This document shows, piece by piece, positions 32,984-44,147 of a DNA stretch of 64,000 bases. Origin of the DNA: Branchiostoma floridae. Taxonomy: Eukaryota; Chordata; Leptocardii; Amphioxiformes; Branchiostomatidae. Every line of letters begins with the position of its first letter. Position 1 is the stretch's first letter. The stretch lies in contig NW_023365776.1 in the NCBI RefSeq assembly GCF_000003815.2, positions 64,001 to 128,000 of the forward strand, in the 5' to 3' direction. The translations under genes were made by a program, and so were the position numbers. The notes under the pieces were generated by a model that was not told the DNA's origin, did no database searches, and saw only the letters and a list, made by a program, of their open reading frames with translations.

Positions 32984-33740
32984 TTTCGGAATACGGACAC
33001 GGTTGTGCTATGTTTTGTCCAAAAATCCTCTAATTGTCAGTGGCGGATTTGAGATCTCCGATTTCTTGCTTGACCATTGAACAGAATGCAGTTGGAGTTG
33101 ACACAAACCACTATATAGCTGTCATCTAAAATTTTCGAATTTCTTAGCACTTTGGATGGGTTTAATGTAAAAAAAAGAGAAACGATTCATTCTGATTTCA
33201 AAGGCAATCACAAGGGGAAAATACAACCTAAACTCCCTTTTTTTCTTCCTTTTCTTAGCAAATCTAAACAAATATAGCTTCCAACGGTATATGAATTTCA
33301 AACTAACGTAATCAAGCACGCAGTATACTGTTCCTGGTCGCCTCTCCGCAAAACAAGCAGAAACGCGTGAGCTGAATACTAAGTGGCCACGACGACAAAA
33401 ACAAAGCCGTAAGGAAGTGAAACCGTGACCTTCGTGTGTGAAAAAACACACAGTACAGTAGACTAAACAGCTTACATGTAGTTACGCGGACTTGTAACGT
33501 AAGAAAATACTAGTACTTCCTCATTTCCAACATGTATATACAGTGGGATCACACTCTTTTCATGTGGTACTCACCCCCAAGACAATAGTGTCGTGGAATA
33601 ACCCTTACTCAGATGACATGCAATGCCTGGTGATTATATTTGGCAACGTGCATTGCCAAACTACCTACTAGGAGGTTCACGGAAAGACCATGGGTCTACA
33701 AATTAAGAGGGCCGTTCGGTTCGGGCGGTGGACAAAACCT
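32984..33740. other. No recognised feature
   Basis: Upstream or intronic sequence of the NTase-TPR gene, AT-rich, without a clear exon. Confidence 0.4.
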
Positions 33741-33749
33741 ACACCACTT

Positions 33750-33939
33750 ACTCTCTGCCCCTAGAGCTATATACCACTTTAAAATCAGGACTATATGCGA
33801 GATATCAAACCCCACTGCAGTACTTATTAGAAAGCCGCTAGGGGCCATTATCGAACATTCCCGTCATTTTCTCGACCCCTACCCACCTACCAAATATCAT
33901 AAGGATACATCTACAACTTCTCGAGTTAACAGAACACAC

Positions 33940-33972
<33 letters not shown>

Positions 33973-34065
33973 GCACGCACACACACAGACACACACACGC
34001 ACACACACAGACACACACACACACAGACACATATACAAACAAACAAACAAACAGCACCGAAAATA
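33750..34065 (+). repeat. CA-tailed dispersed repeat with long (CA)n tract
   Basis: Same family as 37600-37925 (AGAGCTATATACCACTTT, AAGCCGCTAGGGG and CCTACCCACCTACCAAATATCAT blocks), followed by (AC)n at about 33941-34030 and (AAAC)n. The frames on both strands here are cysteine/valine or threonine/histidine strings from the CA tract and are not proteins. Confidence 0.65.
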
Positions 34066-34129
34066 AAACTTCTTTGCGATGGAAACAAACGAAAAAAATG
34101 TGAAACTGAATGCAGAACGTTAACCTAAC

Positions 34130-34671
34130 TCTTTTCAGCACTTCCTTGATCCTCTCGGTGTACAGGACGCGATGGACAAGTACCTCTCTCCTGTCTGGGT
34201 CATCCTCACATCTTGTCCTAGCCTTCTCGTACATTCCCTTCGCTTTCAACATTAGAGATGAATCTGACATCTCCTTTCCTTCCTCAAGATACAAGTCCCC
34301 TAGAGTTTTGAGGACTTCTACTTCGAGCGGTGTGTCACAAGTTGCGATAGCGGTTACCAAAGTTTTGGTGTATGTTTCCTTAAGGAATCTTACATCTCCC
34401 CCATCTTGGGTCCTATCTAGAGTAAGGCAGATGTCAGCCACACGTAGAATACTGCTTGGAAATGTACGAATGTTGTTTCCAATGTCCCTGTGCCAGTTTA
34501 AAACGGATTTGCGTTGCGCTTTGCTAGCAAGTTTCTCTAAGTACCGGATACGGTGCTTGATAGCTTCTCTCCCGTCTGTATCTGTACACCGTACGAAGGC
34601 AGCCCCGTATAAGGCCGCGGCCTTGTCAAATTCTCCCGCGTCCTTCTCGATCCTTCCCCTCTGGAGATATA
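34130..34671 (-). CDS. N-terminal exon of an NTase-TPR family protein, cut by a gap
   Basis: About 180 codons read YLQRGRIEKDAGEFDKAAAL, YGAAFVRCTD, IRYLEKLASKAQRK, then KTLGDLYLEEGKEMSD, YEKARTRCED and RIKEVLKR. The LERG...KAAALYNAA(L)VR pattern repeats the one at the start of the NTase exon, so this belongs to the same family. The donor can be at 34130 (phase 0, fits exon 32476-32555) or at 34125 (phase 2, fits exon 32226-32326 directly), and both keep frame. I therefore favour it being the 5' part of the same gene rather than a separate paralogue. The frame enters 100 N at 34672, so the start codon is not visible. Confidence 0.7.
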
Positions 34672-34771
34672 NNNNNNNNNNNNNNNNNNNNNNNNNNNNN
34701 NNNNNNNNNNNNNNNNNNNNNNNNNNNNNNNNNNNNNNNNNNNNNNNNNNNNNNNNNNNNNNNNNNNNNNN
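34672..34771. other. Assembly gap (100 N)
   Basis: Exactly 100 N, inside the 5' coding part of the NTase-TPR gene. Confidence 0.99.
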
Positions 34772-35149
34772 TAATAGACAAGTAAGAGAGGACGCCCTAG
34801 TCACAATGAGGTTTGATTAGATGATGTAGTGCTAATAGAAGACAAAACAGGACAGCCCACAATACAGAGCTAGTGATGTCCGTTTTTTGAAAAAGTTGGG
34901 TATCCCCGTCCGACACATAGTGTAGAAGTTTCTGTGTTTGTTTAGGCCTAGTTGACAGATTAGAATAAATGCGTTACTGATAACAAGAGCCACCCGTGAG
35001 AGAGGGCCACGAGAAAATAAGTACCACATGACCGCCTCCCCCGCTTCACGGAGATGTAAACAAACTGCCACTGATCACTAGAACAGAACCACTCACTGAA
35101 TAGAGCAGAACCACCGCGACGATAATCACGCTCACGCAAAAGCATGACA

Positions 35150-35403
35150 AGTACTGGCACGTACGGGAGGCGAATCCGTAGCCCGATGGCAGAGGAAGTC
35201 TTTCCTGCACGTAAAGTTCTACGGCGTGTCTACGTGCTTCATAATCCATCGGATTCCCTACGAGATCGTACGGAGGCGGTACTTACCACTTACGGATCCC
35301 AAAAGATTGCCCACGCTGTGGCACGTTTTTTTTTGTTTCTCCTGTCGATTGGACAGATGAGGAGGCAGACAGGCTTTTTTTGCACGCACGGTGGGTTGTG
35401 CCC
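35150..35403. mobile_element. Partial copy of the ACCCGCC/CGTACG element
   Basis: GGCGGTACTTACCACTTACG, GGATCCCAAAAGATTG and the end GTGGGTTGTGCCC match 9540-9696. The left end is not clear. Confidence 0.55.
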
Positions 35404-37140
35404 TTATCTTTATACAAATCATCACATTCATCACACAATACGGATAAGTAAAAGGAAGGCATACACGACATCAAAACACCAGATATTGCTAAATACAATC
35501 CAAATCATATGAGTGACCAATTTACCTCTCCTTTTGTCAGTTGTTTTGTTACAAAAGATAATGCACTGTGTAGTTATTCTGCCATAGACGCACGGTAAGG
35601 GGAGGACACCCCGTGGCCGGCATGGGCCCGACGAACACGTGTCCCGGCAGAAGAGGCGGTACCCTCCAGATTGACGGAAACCCTACCTCACTACCCTTCC
35701 GGCACCCCAAAACGTCCATTGCTGGGTCACTGCACCAAAACGTGGACGTATGGGAAAAACTAGCAAAATTCTTGGGACAAGGGCCCGGAAGTCTTTGTTT
35801 GGATAAAGAATAAAGTTCAGGATAAGAAATTCTTCGCCCCACGTTTGAGGGTAGCTTTAGAGGGCAGATGTAAAAGTCGGAACAGGTCGTCGACCCGAAT
35901 TGCCACCGAACATGTACACCGAGTAGCACGGAACAAAACTAAGTCGGAATGAACAGTGGCTTCTGCATCATAATCACGCCCTACTCTCGCGGAGAGTATT
36001 CCAAAGTAGGAAGTCCCCGATGAAGGAGTGTCCGTTTGCGTTTTAATCACAGCTGGCACGTTTAATTTTAAAGATCCACGTGCACGAAACGCCAGATCTT
36101 TGACCCGAATTTCAACTGAACCGAAACGTTTTTTACCTACCGTAACTTGGTTGTATTTCCCTGTATGTCACAGAAGGTCGTTCAGCTCTTGATCTTTGAG
36201 CAGATGTTATAGAATGGCTTATCCATACACCTATGTCAACATTGCAGCGTTGGCCAGATACCTTGATTCCTTGGAACCGATGACATAGAATGGATTACCC
36301 GAAACCAAACACTTACCTGGCCAGGCGCAGATAATCAATGTAAAATGTAGCATGCTTGAAATCTTTCTAATTTCAACTTCGTTGATTGTTTTGATATTTC
36401 TCGGAGGGGTTAGGTGCATCTTACAAACGAGACGTTTAAATAATGCCGTAATTGCGCGCGCGTTCAGCTAAGGTTGTCCTTTGTTTAAAGTACAAATCTG
36501 AGGTGGAATTTTGCGGTCCCCCTGTAATTAGAATTTATAACATTGCAAATTACATAAATGATGCATATTTTAATGTTGCATATGATATGAGCATTTCCAC
36601 ACCGCCATGGACCATGTTACGAAGCGGCATCCTTCCTGTTGGCCATGATCACCTTGGCGTACAGCCATGTGTACCTTTGGTCCGCTCAGATAGTCGTTAT
36701 GGATGTAACAGTTCAACATAAAAGCTCATATGGTTATGGGGTTCACTCACACGCACAGACATAGATTGTAGGGACTAATATGTTTTTCGTTCCTTTTATG
36801 TGCGTATCTATATCGATGTACTTAAGTTTTACAGAAAAAGCACATACCTCAATGTTGCAGTTGTTTCCAATATCTTGGTATTTGTTGTCATCGGCAAATT
36901 ACAGACGGTTTCACATGTACATGGTGATAGATTACAACAGACCGCACTGTGTATGTATTTGATTCTACACAGGTAACAATATATTCACTTTAATAAAATA
37001 AACCATGTCATTAACAACATCATACTTCACAGCACATCAAGGACAACGTATCGCGACACTACGACACTCGCTATAGACAGCCCGCAACATGATCATGACT
37101 TACCGAGCATACAATTCCTTAATCATCTCTATCAAGATAT
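35404..37140. other. No recognised gene
   Basis: At 35560-36060 several frames are open on the minus strand with protein-like composition, and GAATAAAGTTCAGG (about 35807) could be the 3' end of a retroelement, but no domain is recognised. The rest is AT-rich with nothing visible. Confidence 0.35.
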
Positions 37141-37174
37141 CATATACATGTATAACAAGAGTTCGGAGACCTCA

Positions 37175-37924
37175 TACCTCCATGAAATATTCTGATTATG
37201 CAAATGACTTGCATACCTGCATAATTTATGCTTGGTTATATACACCTTTGCATAACTTACACAGGTCACAATGTTGACAATCCAATCATTTACTACATTT
37301 GCTACATGGATTAGGACACATTTACATTAATTATGCAAATTAGGGACTTATTTGCATAATTGGTATCTGCTAATCTTCCACCTGTCACAAATTACATGTT
37401 ACATGTATTTAAGTCCTATGATGAAAAATACTGGAAACATAGATTTTCCTCATTAAAGATGCAAATTAGTCCAAATTTGCATAATTTGCACTTCATTATG
37501 TACATCTCTGCCAAACATACCTATATGCTAAATATCATAGAAATCCATCGTTCCTATGTTCCGTTATGCTCCTTGGAAGATTTAGACAAAATTGCTCCTG
37601 CAGTTCCAGAGCAAGCCGCTAGGGGGCCCAAACCTATATACCATTTTCCTTGCGTCACAAGCTATCTGCCACCAAGAAATCAAGACCATAGCATGTTCAG
37701 GTCAAAAGATACAAAGAAATCGAAGTTCTGCTACAGTACCAAGGTCACACACCAGGGGGCCCAAAATCGACCTTTGTCTTCCAAACACCTACCCACATAC
37801 CAAATATCATTACAATCCATTCAGGGGTTCTAAAGTTATGCTGGCCACAAATATGCGGACACACACACAGACATACACACACACAGACACACCAAAAACT
37901 ATACCTCCATTTTTCGTGGAGGTA
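37175..37924. repeat. Dispersed repeat with TACCTCCATGAAAT start and hairpin end
   Basis: Begins TACCTCCATGAAAT (37175). The interior is rich in ATTATGCAAATTA words and ends in a (CA)-rich tail plus the palindromic TACCTCCATTTTTCGTGGAGGTA (37902-37924). Related sequence is at 61884-63265, about 47930-48330 and, inverted, from 63774 to the window end. Confidence 0.6.
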
Positions 37925-37974
37925 ACAAAGACAAACGATAGTACCGTCGCCATGGCAATGCTTTTTAATTACCA

Positions 37975-38197
37975 CACTTTTTTTACACCTATTTTTATTA
38001 TACCAAGAAAGTACCGCCGGCTTTTAGCACCAGGACACGCCCGTCGGTCGTCATCATCGATCTAGCGCGAAAGACCCGGCCTCTGGTGGCCGCTGACCGC
38101 CTGAGGCGGTGAAAACGGGCCCTCACCTGTCCAGGGCTATGACGTCATCGTGGCCTCGGAGCCACGGAAAGGTATAATGGCAACTTATGGCGAGAAA
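37975..38197 (+). repeat. 366-bp GC-rich repeat, partial unit 1
   Basis: Contains TACCAAGAAAGTACCGCCGG, GTCGTCATCATCGATCTAG, GACCGCCTGAGGCGG and CTATGACGTCATCGTGG, shared with the two full units downstream. The 5' part of the unit is missing. Confidence 0.8.
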
Positions 38198-38563
38198 GAG
38201 ACATCTTTCCCCCAGACTATGGTGCCTGTCCCCGGCGCCTTGGCCAGGGGCATGGCTGGGGACCCATGGCGGGCGCACATCTCGTCGCCGCTCTTAATGG
38301 CTCTTAAAAAACCCTGGGTCCCATTGGAATGCATTGCGCCAGGGCTTTTTACACCTATTTTTTTTATACCAAGAAAGTACCGCCGGCTTTTAGCACCAGG
38401 ACACGCCAATCGGTCGTCATCATCGATCTAGTGCGAAAGACCCGGCCTCTGGTGGCCGCTGACCGCCTGAGGCGGTGAAAACGGGCCCTGACCTGTCCAG
38501 GGCTATGACGTCATCGTGGCCTCGGAGCCACGGAAAGGTATAATGGCAACTTATGGCGAGAAA
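38198..38563 (+). repeat. 366-bp GC-rich repeat, unit 2
   Basis: A full unit from GAGACATC to GCGAGAAA, followed directly by the 3' end of a LINE. It includes a palindromic CCGCCTGAGGCGG and a CRE-like TGACGTCA. Small open frames in it are repeated identically in unit 3, so they are not independent genes. Confidence 0.85.
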
Positions 38564-41500
38564 TGAATGAATGAATGAATTTATTGCTCAACAATCGCAC
38601 AGGGTACAATGTATGGCAATTAATAACAACTAATAGCTATACAGACAGTAGTACTAAGAGGCTACATACAAAACAACAACAAAACATTATCGATAATAGT
38701 ACAGTTATGTATGATTAATCTGATCTCGCATTTGGAATACATTATAAAGAAACTGGCCTACGTAGACGGATATATGAGTTGAACATGAGAGCAATACATG
38801 GAAAATATCGCTTTCTGCACCAGCGAGAGAGATGTGTGTTTTGGTTCTAACATTCTTAAACAATGTTTCTCTCTCTTTACTGTAGGTGGGACATTTCATA
38901 ACAAAGTGGAATTCATCTTCTATATTTTCATGACATGTAGGACACAGTCTCTGAGTGGCTGGTGTGTTACGGTGACGACGTTTTTCAATTTCTAAGCAAT
39001 GTGCACTTATTCTCAGTTTTGTAATGTTGTATCTAAATGATCTATTATGAATTGATTTGAGATATTCTTCCATACCAAAGTGTTTTTTGATTTTCGAATA
39101 TGTTTTAAGTTTGTTGGTGCTTTTGAGCTGTTCCCTCCAGCCAGAAAGAAACGTGTCTTTTAGACGCTCTTTGAATATGTTCCCAAAATGTTTGGCATTA
39201 ACAGCGGGGTTAAGCCAAACATTTTGGAACCCATGTCGGCATAAAATGTCCTGAACGTGAGTAGCCCAGTCATGTCCTTCTTCGACTGAAGTGTCGTAAG
39301 CCTTTTTAACAATCCTATCATTTGGTAGAGTATGCAATCTTAGCCAATATTTAATCAGATATGTTTGACTGTCAACGAATAGAGGAAATACTCCTAATTC
39401 CCCTCTTACGGCGGCATTGACAGAGCTTTTCGGTACATGAAGTAAAATTTTGCAGAAATTTAAGAGTACGTATTCTAAGTCAGGTATTTCATATGAGATT
39501 TTTGGTTGTTCTATTGTTATATGCTGGTTCCTAAACAAAGTGTCTGACTGGTATATCACGTTCAGTTTGTCACTGTATTTCTTGAATCGAACAAGAATGG
39601 GACGAGTATAAATAGGCGAGGCTTCTGATATATTTCCCATACGAGAGACTCTAAGTATGTCAACTTCTGATCCCAATATCGGACTGAGGACTCTGGCTAT
39701 AGATGTTCTGGTCGTTTCATTTTGACATTCCGGAACCCCTTTGAATATTAAATCTCTGCAGTGTGCATTTATTCCTGTGAGCTCACTACAATAAAGTAGG
39801 ATAGGTTTAACCAGGCTGTTAAACAGATCAATAGCTAGGGAAATCGAGGGGTTGGAATTAGATGATAAGAATGATTTCAATTTGAACGAGGCCCGTAGTG
39901 CTTTCAATCTTAACTGTTTTATGGCTCGACTAAAAGATCCTGAAGGTGTTATGTCCACTCCTAGGTAGGTATAAAAGTGTGTTATCTCTATACTTTGACC
40001 CTGAGATGTGAAAGGTGACTGTTTGTTATTGACTGTCCGCCCATTTTTGGAGAAGATCATTACTTTTGTTTTGTTCTTATTGATTGATAATTTCCACAGA
40101 GAGCAAAATTGGTCCAGTGCCCTCAAACATTCTTTGAGGCCTGATTCTGATTTCGATACAAGTACAAGGTCATCAGCCCAAAATATGCTGTTTACAGGAG
40201 TATCTTTTAAGAATAGGGAGTCACAAGATATTGGATTTAATAGGGCCGGGAAATCGTTAATATAAAGGTTAAAAAGGAGGGGACTTATGTTACAACCTTG
40301 TCTCACCCCGCAGAATGACTGGAAGTATGGTGACATGCCGTGTGGGGTTTTAACGCAATATTCTATGTTGTGATACATTGATTTTATTAGTCTAAAGAAG
40401 TTACCTCCTATCCCTAACGATAAAAGTTTATAGAATAGTCCGTTTCGCCATACCAAGGACGTTACATCACCTGATGTAACGTCCTTGGCCATACCGAATC
40501 AAAAGCTTTTCGGAAATCCACGAAACAGGCATATAGCTTACCCCCAGGTTTGGATGTCTGTTGGTCGATTAACGTTTTGAGGACAAAGACGTTATCGCTT
40601 GTTCTAAAATCTTTTCTAAAACCGGATTGAAAAGGTGATAGTAAATTTGAGCTTTCAAGGAAATGTTGTAAACGTTTGTTCAGGATAAAAGTAAACAATT
40701 TGCCGACACAGCTAGAAATAGCTATTCCTCTGTAGTTGCTAGGATTTGATGCTTCTCCACTTTTATAGATTGGAACTAGAGTGCTTTGGCTCCACTGTTG
40801 GGAAAAATGTCCGGACTGTAAAAATATGTTGAACATTTTTTTGAAGGGCTGTATCAGTTGAGGTGCGCCATATTTCAGCATTTCATTAATTATTGAATCT
40901 GTTCCGCTAGACTTGTTGCTTTTTAAACTAGACAGAGCGTTTTGGATTTCTTCTTCAGTAATCTCGAAGTCTAGCGGGTTATCAGTTTCATGTTCAAGAG
41001 AGTTGATTATTTTATCGGCGTGTTCTTTATCTTTTGTATCTACTGTGATGTTTGCATTAATTGTTTTAAAATGATTAAGCCATTCACTAATTGAAATTTC
41101 GTCCCCTGTCTCAACCTTGGACCCATTTTCTAAGTTTCGAAGATTATTGATTTCTCTCCAGAATGATTTAGGTTCTTTCTTAGCTAGTTTGGATAAGAAT
41201 GTCATTTTCCCTTCATTATGTTGTTTTTTTCTCTTTTTTATCAGTTTCTTATATTCCTTGACTTTGTATACATAATTTTGTCTTTTGTCTTGTCGCCATG
41301 GAAATTTCCTAATTTCCGCGGCAAGGGCTCGCATTCTTGATTTTAAATCCCGACACTGTTGGTCGTACCACGGTTTATTTAAAGGTTTCTTTTTTCGCTT
41401 CAAAACTCGAATAGATTTTAGTGACAAGTCAGCTGTTATTTTGATGATGTTATTAAAGTCTTCAACAACATGTTTTGTTTGGCTGGCAGAGTACGGTTTT

Positions 41501-42339
41501 GATATAAACTGTTGTATGGCGTTTTTTGTTTGTGAGGAACGAAGGGCCTCCTGGAATTTTTCACATGACGTTTCTTCCCAGATATATCTTTTAGGGAATG
41601 AATTAGTTTTTTCTTCTGTTTTGTGTCTAAAATTTGAATGATTCGTTTTAAGGGAGACTGAAATTTGACAATGATCGGACATCCAGGTTGGGTCGTGGAC
41701 TTTGAAATACTGTACAGATGTGAAGAAATGTAGACTAGTAATACAGTAGTCTACCGTACTTGTGCCATTATATTTTATACATGTGTTTTTTCCTGGAAGA
41801 TCCCCAATAGTCCTTCCATTTACAAGAATCATATTAGCAGCAGAGCATAAATCAATGAGTTCTCTGCCGTATCTGTTATTTACAGTGTCGGTATTAAATC
41901 TTGGTTTTAGTTGAATTTCACATGCATTTTCATCAAGACCATCAAACAGTTTTTCTTGTACATTAGATGTTCTAGAATTCAAATCACCCAGAAGTAGAAT
42001 ATGTCCCCCGCTGTTGAATTTGGCTATGTCAGCAGTTAGGTCTTCAAACAGTGTATTCTTTTTAGTAGCAAATATTGGAGAATTTTCAGGAGGTAGATAA
42101 AGACAACCTAAAATTACATCCCTGTCAAAGCCAAAGAAATTCTTATCTAATTTGCACCAAATAATGTCGGAATTGTTACTATGTAATTTCGAGATTCCTT
42201 TCGCAAGATTTCGTTTAAAGAGAAGAACTACCCCGCCTGAATTTCTACGTGATTGTTTTTTAAGTTTTCTGTCGCTCCGGAAATAGTGGTAACCGTCTAT
42301 ATAAAAGTTGTCTTCAGGTTTCAGCCACGTTTCTTGATA
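38564..42339 (-). mobile_element. 5'-truncated APE-type LINE, broken by a hairpin insertion
   Basis: Read on the minus strand, the 5' part (42339-40494) encodes an apurinic-type endonuclease (ETWLKPEDNFYIDGYHYF, LLLGDLNSRTSN, VNGRTIGDLPGKNTCIKYNG, DYCIT, MSDHCQISVSL) lacking its first residues. A linker and the start of reverse transcriptase (LVPIYKSGEASNPSNYRGIA, FVDFRKAFDSVW) follow. After a 41-bp insertion the frame resumes shifted (40447-38705): NGLFYKLLSLGIGG, GVRQGCNISPLLFNLYINDF, catalytic FWADDLVLVS, and a C-terminal C-x2-C-x8-H-x4-C knuckle (CPTCHENIEDEFHFVMKC). The 3' end carries an (ATTC)n tail at 38564-38583. Except for the break and the 5' truncation, the frames are open, so the copy is fairly young. 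The clade (CR1/L2/Jockey-like) is not resolved by eye. Confidence 0.88.
40448..40493. mobile_element. 36-bp perfect hairpin insertion with 5-bp duplication
   Basis: The core 40453-40488 consists of two perfect 17-base arms (CCAAGGACGTTACATCA and its reverse complement) around CC. It is flanked on both sides by CCATA (40448-40452 and 40489-40493). Removing 41 bases restores the LINE reverse-transcriptase frame across FRKAFDSVWRNG. Confidence 0.9.
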
Positions 42340-42705
42340 GAGACATCTTTCCCCCAGACTATGGTGCCTGTCCCCGGCGCCTTGGCCAGGGGCATGGCTG
42401 GGGACCCATGGCGGGCGCACATCTCGTCACCGCTCTTAAGGGCCCTTAAAAAACCCTGGGTCCCATTGGAATGCATTGCGCCAGGGTTTTTTACACCTAT
42501 TTTTTTTATACCAAGAAAGTACCGCCGGCTTTTAGCACCAGGACACGCCCGTCGGTCGTCATCATCGATCTAGCGCGAAAGACCCGGCCTCTGGTGGCCG
42601 CTGACCGCCTGAGGCGGTGAAAACGGGCCCTGACCTGTCCAGGGCTATGACGTCATCGTGGCCTCGGAGCCACGGAAAGGTATAATGGCAACTTATGACG
42701 AGAAA
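42340..42705 (+). repeat. 366-bp GC-rich repeat, unit 3
   Basis: A full unit in the same orientation as unit 2, immediately past the LINE 5' end. It is followed by the start of another unit (GAGACATC at 42706) that stops after a few bases. Confidence 0.85.
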
Positions 42706-42713
42706 GAGACATC

Positions 42714-43300
42714 ACAAATGAGTCACATGACTATATGACACCATAAGAACGCACACCAATTCCTTGTTGTTCAAAGCAGAAGAATAGAAGCGAACTACTA
42801 CCCGGATGGTACCTAGGCTACTACCATGCGGGGGTAATGTGGACATTCAGCCGACTCACCGAGGCAATCAGCTGTAAAGGTCACGCGCATTGATACAATT
42901 ATTGAATGAATGGACGAACATGCACCGCAATCTGTCACATGCGGCCTGAAAGTTGACTCACTATACTACCATATAGCAAAGTTCATTCCCTGCTGTCTTT
43001 CACGTAACAATGTTTGCATACGCTTCAAGAATTCGGTCGCACTTCTTTTTTACCTTTGCGTCATAGACCAACGGGGTCGCGTAGAAGTACTGTGTTCTTT
43101 GGCCTTGACGCGAAAATACATTATCTGGGTAATCAGGTGATAATGCCGCTTTACCAGGAAGTTCTCGACCGATATATCGGAAAAATTTTCGGTGCCCAAT
43201 CCCAAACTAATGTTAAAACCTATGATATTACCAATACCTTCTGAGATTACCAATTTTGATACTATGGACATAAAGCAACGTCTGCACAGTATATAACGTT
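42714..43300. other. No recognised feature
   Basis: Sequence between repeats, with no exon or RNA gene visible. Confidence 0.4.
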
Positions 43301-43302
43301 AC

Positions 43303-43467
43303 AGTCAAACCTGTCTATAGCGGCCACTCAAAGGACCAGACAAATGTGGCCACTATAGACAGGTGGCCTCTGTATAGAGGTGGCAACTTGTAGAGAAAAT
43401 ACCCAAGGGACTGACAAAAATTGGCCACTATGGACAGGTGGAGGTGGCCCCTAATACAGGTTTGACT
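43303..43467. mobile_element. MITE with AGTCAAACCTGT termini
   Basis: Perfect 12-bp inverted ends AGTCAAACCTGT and ACAGGTTTGACT. The interior repeats GGCCACTATAGACAGGTGG-like words. Non-coding. Confidence 0.8.
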
Positions 43468-43693
43468 ACATATTTCTCCTCACAGTTGGTACCAGCACAT
43501 TACAGTCGTAACTTCAGCATCGTAAACAAATTTAGCATGCACATGCATTCGTTTTAAAACACAATTATGTTTTTGTTTCTTTATATATTTTTTTCGGCCA
43601 ATGAGTAATTTATGCTCAATTCTAATACAGCTAAGAAGAACCTGGAATCACTTTTTTTAGTCTCTGGAATGATAAGAGTTAAGTGTAATAATT

Positions 43694-44147
43694 TTAGATT
43701 AGGGATGGGTACCGGGATAGTGTACCAGCTTTTTCTTATTGGACCGGTCCAGAAAAATCGGACCTCAAAAAATTTGGCGGACCGGATGTTGGCTCTATTG
43801 GAAAATGGACAGATTATCTGATTAGGCATTCAAACGTTTCGGGGCTTACCGGTCGAAGAAAAATAACAAGGGCGAAGTAGTGTGTAGAGTCTATAGTTAT
43901 TTCTAACAAGTTCTACAGTCAATAGTTCAGACTGGGGCAGTTAGCCTTGTATTCTTTTAAAACTCCAGTGGGAGTCGAATACTCCACAAAACAGATTTCT
44001 TTGTTGCGAAATGGACCATTGTTTTGATTATCGTCCATTCACAAGTTCTCACATACTGAATCAGGTCCAGGTTCAGGTCCGGACCTGATCCTCTGGACCT
44101 GAACCGGACCTGAATTTTCTGTACGGCACCCACTTCCTAATTTAGAT
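43694..44147. mobile_element. Element with degenerate TTAGGGATGGGTACCG ends
   Basis: The left end ATTAGGGATGGGTACCGG is imperfectly inverted at the right as CGGCACCCACTTCCTAAT. The interior has palindromic runs of CAGGTCCGGACCTG and GGACCGGTCC. Confidence 0.5.

Noticed and set aside
33838-34088. Cysteine/valine-rich minus-strand frames
   Set aside because: They translate the (CA)n tract of a dispersed repeat.
38185-38431. Small proteins in the 366-bp repeat
   Set aside because: The same frames recur in each unit, including a partial one, with no conserved start or domain.
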